DNA of 64,000 nt from NCBI GenBank assembly GCA_951828515.1, contig OX639992.1, positions 1,602,439 through 1,666,438 on the forward strand. The letters are read 5' to 3'. This DNA comes from an uncultured Poribacteria bacterium (GTDB taxonomy: Bacteria > Poribacteria > WGA-4E > WGA-3G). Shown here in pieces: positions 44,371 through 53,420 of the stretch. Under the pieces are notes generated by a model. That model was not told the origin of the DNA. It was given only the letters and a program-made list of their open reading frames with translations, and ran no database searches. Both the position numbers and the translations under genes were made by a program. The stretch's first letter is position 1. Each line of letters starts with the position of its first letter.

Positions 44371-45408
44371 ATGATGTGGATTCAATTGACTTCAAATCAA
44401 CAACTCACCCTTACAGGTCCAAGGGAAGCCGGAAAAAGGTCTTCATTCTTTGGTAAAAAGCGGAATAGATATACACGGCAGACTTCAATGCCTGCGCGAC
44501 GGCTTGGCAAACACCCGAACGCCAAAATATACATCTGGCGGCGTATCATTCTCGCCATTGCGGTTATAGTTACATTATCGTTTGCAGGAAAAATCGTCCT
44601 CAGTTTTTTTAGTGCTGAGTATGTTTCACTTGAACTTTCAGGAAATATACACTATACTGATGTACAAATCTATGATGTATTAGGTGAAAAGTTAGAAAAT
44701 ATCGTCACTGATTCCGAAAAACAAACAGCTGACTATCTAAAGGAAAACTTGAGCTACATTAAAGAGGTACATGTCGTTAAACATGTGATGAAGCGGATAC
44801 TCACTATTGAAGTCACTGAACGCGAACCTTTTGCTCTCCTGGGGTTTGGTAATGTCTCGCAAACTTCTCAAGCGCACATGTTCAGCGTACAAACGTTAGG
44901 TAATAAATCATCCACTATAAGTGCGCTACTCGATAGTGATGTTTCATTTTTTCTGGTAGATAGCGAAGGACATGTGTTAAAAAATATAGAGGTTGAGGAA
45001 ACAGGTCAATGGAGATCTGAAGGGATACCTGAAGCAATGGCGATACTTCTGGTAATGAGCAATGAACTCCCGAGAATTGGTACTACTGTTGAGAGAAGTG
45101 AGGTCAAATTGGGATTAGAGGTTTTAAAGACCGCCATACTTCAGGAACCAGCACTTGCAGCAAAAATACGGATTATTGACGCGAGTGACTCCCAAAAAAC
45201 TAAGATACAGATTGATGCGCTGCCTGTACCAGTATGGTTTGCTGGAGACGCCATCGAATCTGGGCTTTATCATATTGCCCTGCTTCTAAAACAGCACAAA
45301 ACTCGGATCCTTGAACTTATTAATGAGATCCCGAGTGCAAGAAAGCCATATCTTGACGTAAGGTACCAAGATGCACTCTACTTGGGGGGTTATACCAAAA
45401 GCGAGTAA
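44371..45408 (+). CDS. ftsQ: Cell division protein FtsQ/DivIB-like
   Basis: 345 residues: a basic cytoplasmic tail (about 1-50), one membrane helix (about 52-74, IILAIAVIVTLSFAGKIVL), and a POTRA domain (about 80-155: VSLELSGNIHYTDVQIYDV to LTIEVTEREPFALLG). A periplasmic beta domain follows. It recruits FtsL/FtsB to the septum. Two ATG codons in a row (44371, 44374) are preceded by repeat sequence without a ribosome binding site. Confidence 0.87.
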   Translation: MMWIQLTSNQQLTLTGPREAGKRSSFFGKKRNRYTRQTSMPARRLGKHPNAKIYIWRRIILAIAVIVTLSFAGKIVLSFFSAEYVSLELSGNIHYTDVQIYDVLGEKLENIVTDSEKQTADYLKENLSYIKEVHVVKHVMKRILTIEVTEREPFALLGFGNVSQTSQAHMFSVQTLGNKSSTISALLDSDVSFFLVDSEGHVLKNIEVEETGQWRSEGIPEAMAILLVMSNELPRIGTTVERSEVKLGLEVLKTAILQEPALAAKIRIIDASDSQKTKIQIDALPVPVWFAGDAIESGLYHIALLLKQHKTRILELINEIPSARKPYLDVRYQDALYLGGYTKSE

Positions 45409-45494
45409 CCTTATCTATAAGGACCTACAGAATGCTCCACACCTGTTTACGGTTTCCTTTGATATCTAAAGAAGAAGGAGGTGAAAATATTTAA

Positions 45495-46721
45495 ATGCCA
45501 AAACAAAATATTATCGCAGGACTTGATATCGGTTCGAGCAAAATTTCGGTAGTTGTTGGGAATACGCTGCACGGGGGTACCCAAAAAATAGGAATTATCG
45601 GTGTTGGTCACGCGCCTTCCGAAGGACTCCGCAGGGGAGTCGTCGTTGACATCAACCAAACAGCCGAGGCCATCCGTAAAGCCATCTCCAGTGCTGAATT
45701 GATGGCAGGCGTAAAAATAGACTCCGTCTGCGTCGGTATTTCCGGTGAACATGTTACTGGGCAAACGTCCCATGGGGTTGTTTCCGTCGCAAATACTGAG
45801 ATTTCAGAGGAGGATGTTGACCGAGCGATGATAGCGGCGAAGGCAATCTCGATTCCCGCGGACAGGGAGATACTGCATGTAATCCAACAGAATTTCGTCG
45901 TTGATGCCCAGAGTCGTATTAGAGAACCTATCGGTATGTCTGGCGCGCGTCTTGAAGCTTACGCCTATATCATTACAGGTGGCACAACGGCTATTCAAAA
46001 TTTGCTTAACAGTATCGAAAAAGCAGGCGTACCTATAGTTGAAACACTTGTCGCTGCCCCTCTCGCAGCCACACAAGCTACCATCTCAAAGGATGAGCGT
46101 GAAGTTGGGATCGCACTTGTTGACATTGGTGATGGAACAACTGAAATTATCGTTTACAAAGAGGACTCGATCGAACATACAGCAGTAATTCCTGTCGGAG
46201 GACAGCACGTTACCAACGATATCGCGCAATACTTAAAAGTCACACTTCCAGAAGCGGAGGAACTTAAACTTCACCGCGGCTGTGCTTGGACAGAATTAGT
46301 GGATCCCGATGAGGTTAGATCTATTCCAGTCGCGAGTGATTCAACGCCACCGCGTTTCATCGACCGGATTGAACTTGCTCAAATTATCGAGTACCGTATG
46401 GCTGAAATTTTGGATGCAATCGGTGACGAATTAGGTGATATTCCGCTTCCAGGCGGACTCGTGCTCACTGGTGGTACCGCACTCATGGACGGTTTGCAAG
46501 AACTCGCTGAAGCGATGCTTCAGTTGCGCGTCCAGATCGGATACCCGCGTGGCTTGCAAGGCTTGACCGACCGAGTGAACCATCCAATGTACTCCACAGG
46601 AATCGGGCTCGCTCTTTACGGCGAGACTTTGCGGCAGTTAGAACGTGAACACGACGCACGCCACGGAGGGAATGCATTTGGATCACTCCTGCAACGCGTC
46701 AAAGAATGGTTCGGATATTAA
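45495..46721 (+). CDS. ftsA: Cell division protein FtsA
   Basis: 408 residues, actin-like ATPase that tethers FtsZ to the membrane. Phosphate-1 loop GLDIGSSKISVVVG (about 9-22), the SHS2/1C domain (about 85-165), phosphate-2 region LVDIGDGTTEI (about 206-216), and the adenosine motif GLVLTGGTALMDGL. The C-terminal amphipathic helix LLQRVKEWFGY is the membrane anchor. Very strong ribosome binding site AAGGAGGTGA at 45474-45483. Confidence 0.96.
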   Translation: MPKQNIIAGLDIGSSKISVVVGNTLHGGTQKIGIIGVGHAPSEGLRRGVVVDINQTAEAIRKAISSAELMAGVKIDSVCVGISGEHVTGQTSHGVVSVANTEISEEDVDRAMIAAKAISIPADREILHVIQQNFVVDAQSRIREPIGMSGARLEAYAYIITGGTTAIQNLLNSIEKAGVPIVETLVAAPLAATQATISKDEREVGIALVDIGDGTTEIIVYKEDSIEHTAVIPVGGQHVTNDIAQYLKVTLPEAEELKLHRGCAWTELVDPDEVRSIPVASDSTPPRFIDRIELAQIIEYRMAEILDAIGDELGDIPLPGGLVLTGGTALMDGLQELAEAMLQLRVQIGYPRGLQGLTDRVNHPMYSTGIGLALYGETLRQLEREHDARHGGNAFGSLLQRVKEWFGY

Positions 46722-46779
46722 GCGTCTTGTGCCCTATTGAATAGGACGAACCCCACTCATGCCAAACTTGCCGCAACGC

Positions 46780-46808
46780 TTGACTTAACTTGGCTAATAG
46801 CGTATAAT
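46780..46808 (+). promoter_or_regulatory. Sigma-70-type promoter for ftsZ
   Basis: TTGACT (46780-46785), 17 nt, TATAAT (46803-46808). It gives ftsZ its own transcript with a leader of about 230 nt that contains a TCAGC repeat. No gene other than a possible mini-ORF was seen in the gap 46722-47044. Confidence 0.72.
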
Positions 46809-46879
46809 TTAATGTAAAAAAGCGAATTCATGAAAGTTATTAAGGAACCTCGGTCCGGAGATAGAGGCTGAAAAGAAGC

Positions 46880-46995
46880 AATCAACAGTCAGCAATCAGC
46901 AAAAAGGCCTTCGTTAAACGAAAACCTCTTCTACTGACGGAGAACCGAAAGGATTTTTGAAAAAAAAATCCGACCTGACCGCTGACGGCTAATAT
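46880..46995. repeat. TCAGC-type interspersed repeat (ftsZ leader)
   Basis: CAATCAACAGTCAGCAATC at the left, TACTGACGGAGAACCG in the middle and CTGACCGCTGACGGCTAAT at the right, ending next to the AAGGAGG at 46996. Confidence 0.7.
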
Positions 46996-47036
46996 AAGGA
47001 GGAATTAGGTTGCTGTGTCCTTGTTATAGTAACTGA
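46996..47036 (+). promoter_or_regulatory. Strong ribosome binding site with mini-ORF ahead of ftsZ
   Basis: AAGGAGG (46996-47002) is 7 nt from a TTG that opens a reading frame of 8 codons ending in TGA at 47034-47036, 8 nt before the ftsZ ATG. It is out of frame with ftsZ. The ftsZ ATG itself has no good ribosome binding site of its own, so coupling through this leader is possible. Confidence 0.4.
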
Positions 47037-47044
47037 AATCCAAG

Positions 47045-48313
47045 ATGATAGAATTTGAACAGGAAGAATTTGAAAGTCTACGCGCAAAAATTAAAGTTAT
47101 TGGGATCGGTGGAGCAGGTGGAAACGCTGTGAAACGTATGATTGAAGCAGGACTTACCGGCATAGAATTTTACGCCGTCAATACTGACCAACAAGCACTT
47201 GTGACCTGCCGCGGTGCCACCCAAATCCAGATTGGTGTCAACACAACCGAGGGCTTAGGTTCCGGTGCAAATCCCGATATTGGTAGAAAAGCCGCCGAAG
47301 AAGACAGAGAACATCTTCAAACTATCGTAGAGAACGCAAATATGGTCTTCATCACCGCAGGTATGGGGGGTGGGACTGGTACCGGTGCGGCACCACTCAT
47401 TGCTACACAAGCAAAAGAACGTGGTGCACTTACTATCGGAGTCGTGACACGTCCGTTCAACTTTGAGGGGCAACGTCGCGCAGCTACCGCCGAAGAAGGA
47501 CTTGATGAACTCCGAGCCGCCGCTGACTCCGTAATTGTTGTACCAAACCAGCGTCTCATTGACACCATGGACAGGAAACTTCCAATCCGAGAAGCATTTC
47601 GTATGGGAGACCAGATTCTTTTACATGGTGTTAAAAGCATATCCGACATCGTTACTGAATCCGGCGAAATTAACGTTGACTTTGCCGACGTTGAATCCAT
47701 CATGCGAAACGCAGGGAGCGCATTGATGGGCATGGGGCACGCGACAGGAGACAACCGCGCTCAAATTGCCGCAGAACAAGCGATTAGCTCACCTCTCCTT
47801 GAGCAAACTAATATTGCCGGTGCCGTCGGTATGATTGTGAACATCACCGCACCGCCCGATTTCATGATGCACGAACTCGATGATGCTATGGGTGTCATTC
47901 AGGATACCGCCCCTGAGGCACAAATTATCTTTGGACTTGTTTATAAAGATGAATTGGAACTTGGAGATGAAGTCCTTGTCACCGTCATTGCAACAGGGTT
48001 TGATAGTGTTATGGAGCAAGCTCACCAGATCGATGATGACACAGATACCTATCAAAGGCAGCCACAAGGTCTTCCACCAAGTTCCAGCAGGGCGAGACAG
48101 AGTACCCCCAGAACGCCGCCATCCGATAGCCCGAGGATCCCGGGTCGTGGACGAAGGGCAAATGTCGAACCCCCCGTAGAGGAGGATAAGGCTCCCCAAA
48201 ACAATCAGCAAAAACCTGCCCGAGGAAGAGATCAAGGCTCACAGCAGCGTGAAACAGATTGGGAAATTCCTGCTTTTCTGCGCGTTCAAAAAAGACGGGG
48301 GAATGATAAATAG
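47045..48313 (+). CDS. ftsZ: Cell division GTPase FtsZ
   Basis: 422 residues, tubulin-like. It forms the cytokinetic ring. GTP motif GMGGGTGTGAAP (about 107-118), NVDFADV with the synergy-loop residues, an unstructured linker rich in P, R, Q and S (about 330-400), and the C-terminal peptide DWEIPAFLRVQ that binds FtsA. It has its own promoter and an odd leader. Confidence 0.97.
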   Translation: MIEFEQEEFESLRAKIKVIGIGGAGGNAVKRMIEAGLTGIEFYAVNTDQQALVTCRGATQIQIGVNTTEGLGSGANPDIGRKAAEEDREHLQTIVENANMVFITAGMGGGTGTGAAPLIATQAKERGALTIGVVTRPFNFEGQRRAATAEEGLDELRAAADSVIVVPNQRLIDTMDRKLPIREAFRMGDQILLHGVKSISDIVTESGEINVDFADVESIMRNAGSALMGMGHATGDNRAQIAAEQAISSPLLEQTNIAGAVGMIVNITAPPDFMMHELDDAMGVIQDTAPEAQIIFGLVYKDELELGDEVLVTVIATGFDSVMEQAHQIDDDTDTYQRQPQGLPPSSSRARQSTPRTPPSDSPRIPGRGRRANVEPPVEEDKAPQNNQQKPARGRDQGSQQRETDWEIPAFLRVQKRRGNDK

Positions 48314-48380
48314 GAACTACCTCTACACCGACTCCTATCGCTTCTGATTTTTTGACTGTAACTTCTGATTCCCTGATTGA

Positions 48381-48635
48381 GTAAGGAATCGGGGTTAGAA
48401 ACCCCTCCTACAAAACCTGAGTAAGGAATCGGGGTTAGAAACCCCTCCTACAAAACCTGAGCAACAGTAAAGGAATCGGGGTTAGAAACCCCTCCTACAA
48501 AACCTGAGTAAGGAATCGGGGTTAGAAACCCCTCCTACAAAACCTGAGTAAAGGAATCGGGGTTAGAAACCCCTCCTACAAAACCTGAGCAACAGTAAAG
48601 GAATCGGGGTTAGAAACCCCTCCTACAAAACCTGA
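48381..48635 (+). repeat. Six-unit tandem hairpin array upstream of the radical SAM gene
   Basis: Six near-identical units of 40, 40, 47, 40, 41 and 47 nt, each carrying the hairpin GGGGTTAGAAACCCC followed by TCCTACAAAACCTGA. The longer units have an extra GCAACAGTA-type block. The order short-short-long occurs twice, so a 127-nt block was itself duplicated. The array ends 7 nt before the GTG start of the next gene. There are no unique spacers, so it is not a CRISPR. The remainder of the 48314-48642 gap shows nothing else. Confidence 0.9.
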
Positions 48636-48642
48636 GGCAACA

Positions 48643-50367
48643 GTGAATCTATATCAACATTATCAGCATTTGCGCAGTGAAGAGCACGGCGCACCTAACA
48701 ACTTTAGAAAACCTAACAAATTCGCGCTCGTCTATCCGAGCACGTATGCTCTTGGTATGTCAAGTCTCGGTGTCCAAGTTATGTACGCGACACTCAACAA
48801 CCGACCAGATACCGCTTGCGAACGTGTTTTTATTCCTGAGCCTGACTATCTTCGGAAACTTTCTTCTCAAAAAAAGGCTCTCTTCTCGTTTGAAACACAG
48901 ACCCCGTTGAACCAATTTGACATCATCGGGTTTTCAGTCTCCTTTGAATCAGATTATGTGAACATTCCTCGCACGTTAGAGTTGGCGAACATACCACCGC
49001 TTGCTGAAGCACGAACAGAATGGGATCCGCTCGTTATTGCTGGTGGCATTAATATCTCCTACAACCCAGAACCGATTGCCGACTTTGTTGATGTTTTTGT
49101 CGTCGGTGAAGCCGAACTCGTTATCCATCAACTCATGGCACATTTCGACGAGTGGAAAAAATCCGGCGCACCCAAGAGTGAATTGCTCGAAACACTTGCC
49201 ACTGTTCCAGGGCTTTACGTGCCACATTTTTACGATGTAACCTATCGCGACGATGGTACGATTGATGCCGTCTCACCAAAGCCCGGTATATCGCCTCAGA
49301 TTCGTGCAGGAGCTGTCCCAAAACTTGATGACGTCGAAACCTGCACGCACATCCACACACCTAACACCGAATTCGCAAATGCGCACCTCATTGAAATTGT
49401 ACGTGGGTGCGGTAGGCAATGCCGTTTCTGTGTCGCAGACTATGCCCGTCGATGGCCAAGACATCGCTCTGTAGAGAGCACGCTTGCGTTGGCGGAACGC
49501 GCACGCGGCATTACAGATAGAATCGGACTCGTCGGAGCCTCCATCTCTGACCATCCGCAAATTGATGAGATCGCTACAGGTCTCGTCGAACGTGGATTTC
49601 GAATTTCCTGCGCCTCACTCCGCGCCGAAACTGTTCGCGCCCCGCTGCTCGACGCACTCGCAGACAGTGAACAGGGAACCATCACCATTGCTCCAGAAGT
49701 TGCGACTGAAGAGCTTCAAAAGGTCGTCAATAAAGCCATTCCACGTGAACGCCTCTATTATATTTTTGAGGAAGCATTGAAACGTGATATCCTTAACCTT
49801 CGCCTATATTTTCTCATCGGTGTCCCACATGAAACACCAGCGGATGTAGAAGCCATCGTTGATATGGCAAAGGAGATGCGAACCATACTTCTCCCGCATG
49901 CGAAGCGAACAGGGAAAATAGCACGTATCAGCTTCACCATTTCACCCATGGTGCCAAAACCACACACGCCTTTCCAGTGGGTAGCGATGGAACCTCCGAA
50001 AACCATTGCCCGGAAACTTGATTTTCTGAAACGTGAAATTAACCAACTTGGTAGCATCAAAGTCGGCTCCGCAAGTGCCAGACTCGCACACCAAGAAGCT
50101 GCATTCGCTCGTGGCGATCGGCGACTTGGGAAAGTTATCCTTGAGCTTGCGCACGGTGTCCCATGGAACCAAGCCTTCCGTAAACACGATTTAACTCCAG
50201 ATTTTTATGCCATACGTCAACGTCCACTGCATGAGGTCAATCCGTGGGACCATTTCGATCTTAACGTCAAACCGCAATTTCTACAACTTGAGTTCCACAA
50301 GCACGAAAAAGGGTTCACAACGAGTGAATGCGATACGACTGTTTGTAAGAAGTGTGGTGCCTGCTAA
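48643..50367 (+). CDS. Radical SAM protein, TIGR03960-like B12-binding type
   Basis: 574 residues. N-terminal B12-binding-like region (about 20-180), then the radical SAM domain with CGRQCRFC (CX3CX2C, near residue 258) for the 4Fe-4S cluster. The C-terminal cysteine-rich end CDTTVCKKCGAC is typical of the TIGR03960 group. Its reaction is not known to me. It starts with GTG, with TGAGG (48633-48637) contributed partly by the last repeat unit. In many bacteria this family lies near rod-shape or RNase E/G genes; here it follows ftsZ. Confidence 0.82.
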   Translation: MNLYQHYQHLRSEEHGAPNNFRKPNKFALVYPSTYALGMSSLGVQVMYATLNNRPDTACERVFIPEPDYLRKLSSQKKALFSFETQTPLNQFDIIGFSVSFESDYVNIPRTLELANIPPLAEARTEWDPLVIAGGINISYNPEPIADFVDVFVVGEAELVIHQLMAHFDEWKKSGAPKSELLETLATVPGLYVPHFYDVTYRDDGTIDAVSPKPGISPQIRAGAVPKLDDVETCTHIHTPNTEFANAHLIEIVRGCGRQCRFCVADYARRWPRHRSVESTLALAERARGITDRIGLVGASISDHPQIDEIATGLVERGFRISCASLRAETVRAPLLDALADSEQGTITIAPEVATEELQKVVNKAIPRERLYYIFEEALKRDILNLRLYFLIGVPHETPADVEAIVDMAKEMRTILLPHAKRTGKIARISFTISPMVPKPHTPFQWVAMEPPKTIARKLDFLKREINQLGSIKVGSASARLAHQEAAFARGDRRLGKVILELAHGVPWNQAFRKHDLTPDFYAIRQRPLHEVNPWDHFDLNVKPQFLQLEFHKHEKGFTTSECDTTVCKKCGAC

Positions 50368-50403
50368 AAAGAAACCGTTGGGGAACGCCCAAGCAAAAAC
50401 ACC

Positions 50404-50542
50404 ATTGGCTATCGGCTATCAGCACATTAGTTATCAGCCTTCAGCCCTTCAGTAACGCCATCTGTGGTAGTAATAACAAAGATACCTGCCACAAATTCAA
50501 CAACTGACAATTCTCACTGCGAAGTATGCTGACCACTGACAA
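50404..50542. repeat. TCAGC-type interspersed repeat (radical SAM-LamG gap)
   Basis: GGCTATCGGCTATCAGC and TTATCAGCCTTCAGCC at the left, an internal hairpin TGTGGTAG / CTGCCACA, the block TTCTCACTGCGAAGTATGC, and GACCACTGACAACTC at the right. Confidence 0.7.
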
Positions 50543-50565
50543 CTCTTAAGAAGGAGGAATTTACA

Positions 50566-51342
50566 GTGATCAAATTTGAACAATTTATAGGTGGACTTGT
50601 CGCAATAGGCATCCTATTCACCTTTACGACCTGTCTACACGCAGGGTTGGACGACAAATCCCTTGTTTTATATCTCTCCTTTGACGAAGGAAAGGGAGGG
50701 AAGGTCGCAGATGGCTCTGTACATGGTCATGATGGTGAATTTGTCCAAAATCCCACATGGGTAGATGGACAATTTGGTAAAGCATTGGAATTCGATGGGA
50801 CCAAGGGAGAGCATGTGATGGTCCCTATCAACGATACCTTACAGTTGAGAGAACAATTCTCCATTGCTTTCTGGGTTAAACGTGGCAAAGCCCAAATTCG
50901 GGAGTGGAACTACATGGTGACAGCCGGTTCCTTGAAATGGGCATCAATTTTTAGAAATAGTGACAGTAAAACCTATTTCTGGTCGACATCCGGTGGGGGT
51001 TGGGCGCAAAAAGCCCTCACTGATGATATTCAACCCGAAGACTGGGTACACCTCGTAGTCACACATGATACCAAATCAAAAGTAGCCATCTATAATGACG
51101 GGAAAGAAGCCGGTGGTGGTGCTAAACCGCCAGTCGTTGATTTGATTGATGGCTCCGTCATGGTTGGAGCACGTCACCCCGGCGAAGAATTTTTCACGGG
51201 TACTATCGACGAAGTGTTTCTCTTTAACCGAATCATCACTCAGGCGGAAATCGACGACATTATGAATGGCGACTTTTTGCCAGTAGAACCCGCAGAGAAA
51301 CTCGCGACGACATGGAGTAGTATCAAAGCCGATCTCGATTAG
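50566..51342 (+). CDS. LamG-domain (concanavalin A-like) exported protein
   Basis: 258 residues with a signal peptide (about 1-27, ending LHAG) and one LamG/jelly-roll domain (about 30-225: LVLYLSFDEG, FGKALEFDG, FSIAFWVKRG, FFTGTIDEVFLFNR). Such domains bind glycans or proteins outside the cytoplasm. GTG start with AAGGAGGAA upstream. The C-terminal tail VEPAEKLATTWSSIK is shared with two other exported proteins in the window. Confidence 0.85.
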   Translation: MIKFEQFIGGLVAIGILFTFTTCLHAGLDDKSLVLYLSFDEGKGGKVADGSVHGHDGEFVQNPTWVDGQFGKALEFDGTKGEHVMVPINDTLQLREQFSIAFWVKRGKAQIREWNYMVTAGSLKWASIFRNSDSKTYFWSTSGGGWAQKALTDDIQPEDWVHLVVTHDTKSKVAIYNDGKEAGGGAKPPVVDLIDGSVMVGARHPGEEFFTGTIDEVFLFNRIITQAEIDDIMNGDFLPVEPAEKLATTWSSIKADLD

Positions 51343-51396
51343 AAATACGCTTGATAAGGGCGGTGTAAATGCTGCCCTTACACCAGAGGGAAGCGT

Positions 51397-52518
51397 ATGC
51401 TAAAATACTTCGCCATATTCATCCTTTGCAATGCTTTTATAAATATCGCTTTATCCGATTCCTCATCCGTTGAAAAGCATTATAAAGATGCCACTGCCTA
51501 CCACGATGTCGGAGAATTTGAACAAGCTATCTCCGAATACAGAAAAGCCATCGCGCTTAATCCAAATTCCCCTATCATCTACAACAGACTCGGTGTCGTT
51601 TATGCTGAACTGAAGCAATACGATGCCGCACTTGATGCCTACCAGAGAGCACTTGCGTTGTCTCCCATGACGACTGAACTGCACTACAATGTGGGATTGG
51701 TTCATCTCAAGCAAGGCGATCTCCCGCGTGCCCTTGAGGCGTTCAAACGTGCGATCACTCTCGACGCGGAGTGGGGAGACGCCTATACCGGACTCGGCGA
51801 GGTCTACTTGAAGCAAGGTGATTTCGGACAGGCTGCTCACGCCTATAAACAAGCCACACGTCTCAATCCAAACGGAAATCCGAACGCCTTTTTGGGATTA
51901 GGCAAGGTCTATACGAAGCAGAGACGCTTGGATGACGCAACCACCGTTGTTGAGAAGGCAATTGAAATTCAGGTGGACAATACAGAGGCATATTATCAAC
52001 TCGCCCAAATCTATATCAAACGCGGCGAAAAGAAAAAAGCAGCCTCGGCAATGGCGTTCTTCAAAGTCCTCCGTCAAACAGATCCGCTCCTTGAGGAAGC
52101 CAAGACATGGGTGAACAGACATCCCAATGACGCGAGAGGTTATAACAATCTGGGCATTGTTTACCTTGCACGTCGTCGCCCTGAAGACGCGATTGACAAC
52201 TATAAACGCGCCATTTCTCTTGCCCCTGATTTAGCCACTGCACATTACAATTTAGGGCATGTCTACCATAGGCAAGGAAAAATGAACCCCGCGATCGCGG
52301 CTTACCAACAAGCACTTACTATCGACACCACACTCGCGATTGCCCATAATAACATCGCTGTTTGTTATATGGAATCAGGAATAGACTTGGATAAAGCACT
52401 CTTCCATGCCCGAACCGCTGTTCGTCTTGTCTCGACTGAGGCGAATTATTGGGATACGCTGGAAATGGCTGTCGGCTGTTGGCTATCGGAGACCATCGGT
52501 AAAGAGGTTTCCTGGTGA
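51397..52518 (+). CDS. Exported tetratricopeptide-repeat protein
   Basis: 373 residues with a signal peptide (about 1-21) followed by about eight to nine TPR units from residue 25 to 355 (for example YHDVGEFEQAISEYRKAIAL and YNLGHVYHRQGKMNPAIAAY). It is a scaffold for protein-protein contacts; the partner is unknown. The last about 18 residues (MAVGCWLSETIGKEVSW) are coded by TCAGC-type repeat sequence (ATGGCTGTCGGCTGTTGGC), so the original C-terminus was overrun. It follows the LamG gene at 54 nt and is probably co-transcribed. Confidence 0.85.
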   Translation: MLKYFAIFILCNAFINIALSDSSSVEKHYKDATAYHDVGEFEQAISEYRKAIALNPNSPIIYNRLGVVYAELKQYDAALDAYQRALALSPMTTELHYNVGLVHLKQGDLPRALEAFKRAITLDAEWGDAYTGLGEVYLKQGDFGQAAHAYKQATRLNPNGNPNAFLGLGKVYTKQRRLDDATTVVEKAIEIQVDNTEAYYQLAQIYIKRGEKKKAASAMAFFKVLRQTDPLLEEAKTWVNRHPNDARGYNNLGIVYLARRRPEDAIDNYKRAISLAPDLATAHYNLGHVYHRQGKMNPAIAAYQQALTIDTTLAIAHNNIAVCYMESGIDLDKALFHARTAVRLVSTEANYWDTLEMAVGCWLSETIGKEVSW

Positions 52519-52541
52519 AGTGACGGGGGCGATTAGGAAGC

Positions 52542-53302
52542 TGCACCATAGGTGTCAATTTAGCGGTTTCGGGTCCCGTAGGTTGGGTAGAGCGGAACGC
52601 AAAAAGAAGACGTAGGGGTGCCAAATACGCCTGAAATACGACATGCCGGCATACCCACTCAATACCCCAGCGAAACCCAACGTCATACCCGCAGAGGTGC
52701 CGGCACTTGACGCCGAAAGCGTTGGGTTTCTCTCGGTTTCTGATCAATGGGGCGTGTATGGACCGACCTTCGCTTTCTATGATATTTACGGGTTTGGTGG
52801 CATCCGTTCTACCCAACCTACGAGACTCAAGAGGCGAGGTGAGAAACATCGTCAGCGGCGGGGTGGGTTTTGAAGCCATAGGGGCCAATTTTAGAAAAAG
52901 ATGACTTGGTTATGGAGACATGTAGGTGTTCATCGTCTGAATCAGGATTGACAGGATTCAAGGATTTACAAGATGATGGAGTCTTCTTGATGCGTTTTCT
53001 ATAGACATAGCACTCCTAATGAGGATTAACAAATAAATTGGGTAATCTTGGACCACACGACGTGCGATGAATCGCACGACTACGAACCTTCCTGATTGTC
53101 GTTGTCCTATTGATAAACCGTTCAGAAATTACCCGATTAAATTCTTAAACTTCATACGGGGTGCGGTTGCTGGCATACGCCGCTTTCTATTCTCACTGCG
53201 AAGCAATAGCACCCCTACGGGGTTTGGTGGCATCCGTTCTACCCAGCCTACGAGACGACGACCAAGGGCTGTAAAATATCCCTAAATTGACACCTATGGT
53301 GC
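52542..53302. repeat. Gene-free block bounded by a 21-bp inverted repeat
   Basis: GCACCATAGGTGTCAATTTA (52542 on) reappears inverted as TAAATTGACACCTATGGTGC (to 53302). Inside are pieces of a GTAGGTTGGGTAG / CTACCCAACCTAC palindrome family (52575, 52810, 53240), the direct repeat GTTTGGTGGCATCCGTTCTA at about 52792 and 53222, and two CATAGG/CCTATG-linked arms. No convincing gene is present; the longest frame (52319-52888, minus) runs over repeats. It reads as a composite of mobile repeats. Confidence 0.6.
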
Positions 53303-53417
53303 GGTTGCAAACCGCACCTACCGGGTCTGGGGGAACATAGAATTACCGCAATATTTATTTAAACTTCATCTAACCGCACCGAGTTTGGTGTAAAAGTAAT
53401 TACAGAATCCACTATAA
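53297..53417. repeat. Rearranged MITE-like element B
   Basis: Forward core GGTGCGGTTGCAAACCGCAC with CTACCGGG (53297-53325), then the inverted left arm CTAACCGCACCGAGTTTGG to CCACTATAA (53369-53417). Compared with the intact copy at 39701 the two parts are in opposite orientation, so the element has been rearranged. Confidence 0.65.
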
Positions 53418-53420
53418 AGT

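Noticed and set aside
48381-48635. Regular array that looks like a CRISPR
   Set aside because: The whole unit is repeated with no unique spacers, there are no cas genes, and it is a hairpin tandem repeat.
52319-52888. 189-residue open frame on the minus strand
   Set aside because: It covers the end of the TPR gene and several interspersed repeats; the translation has no domain pattern.
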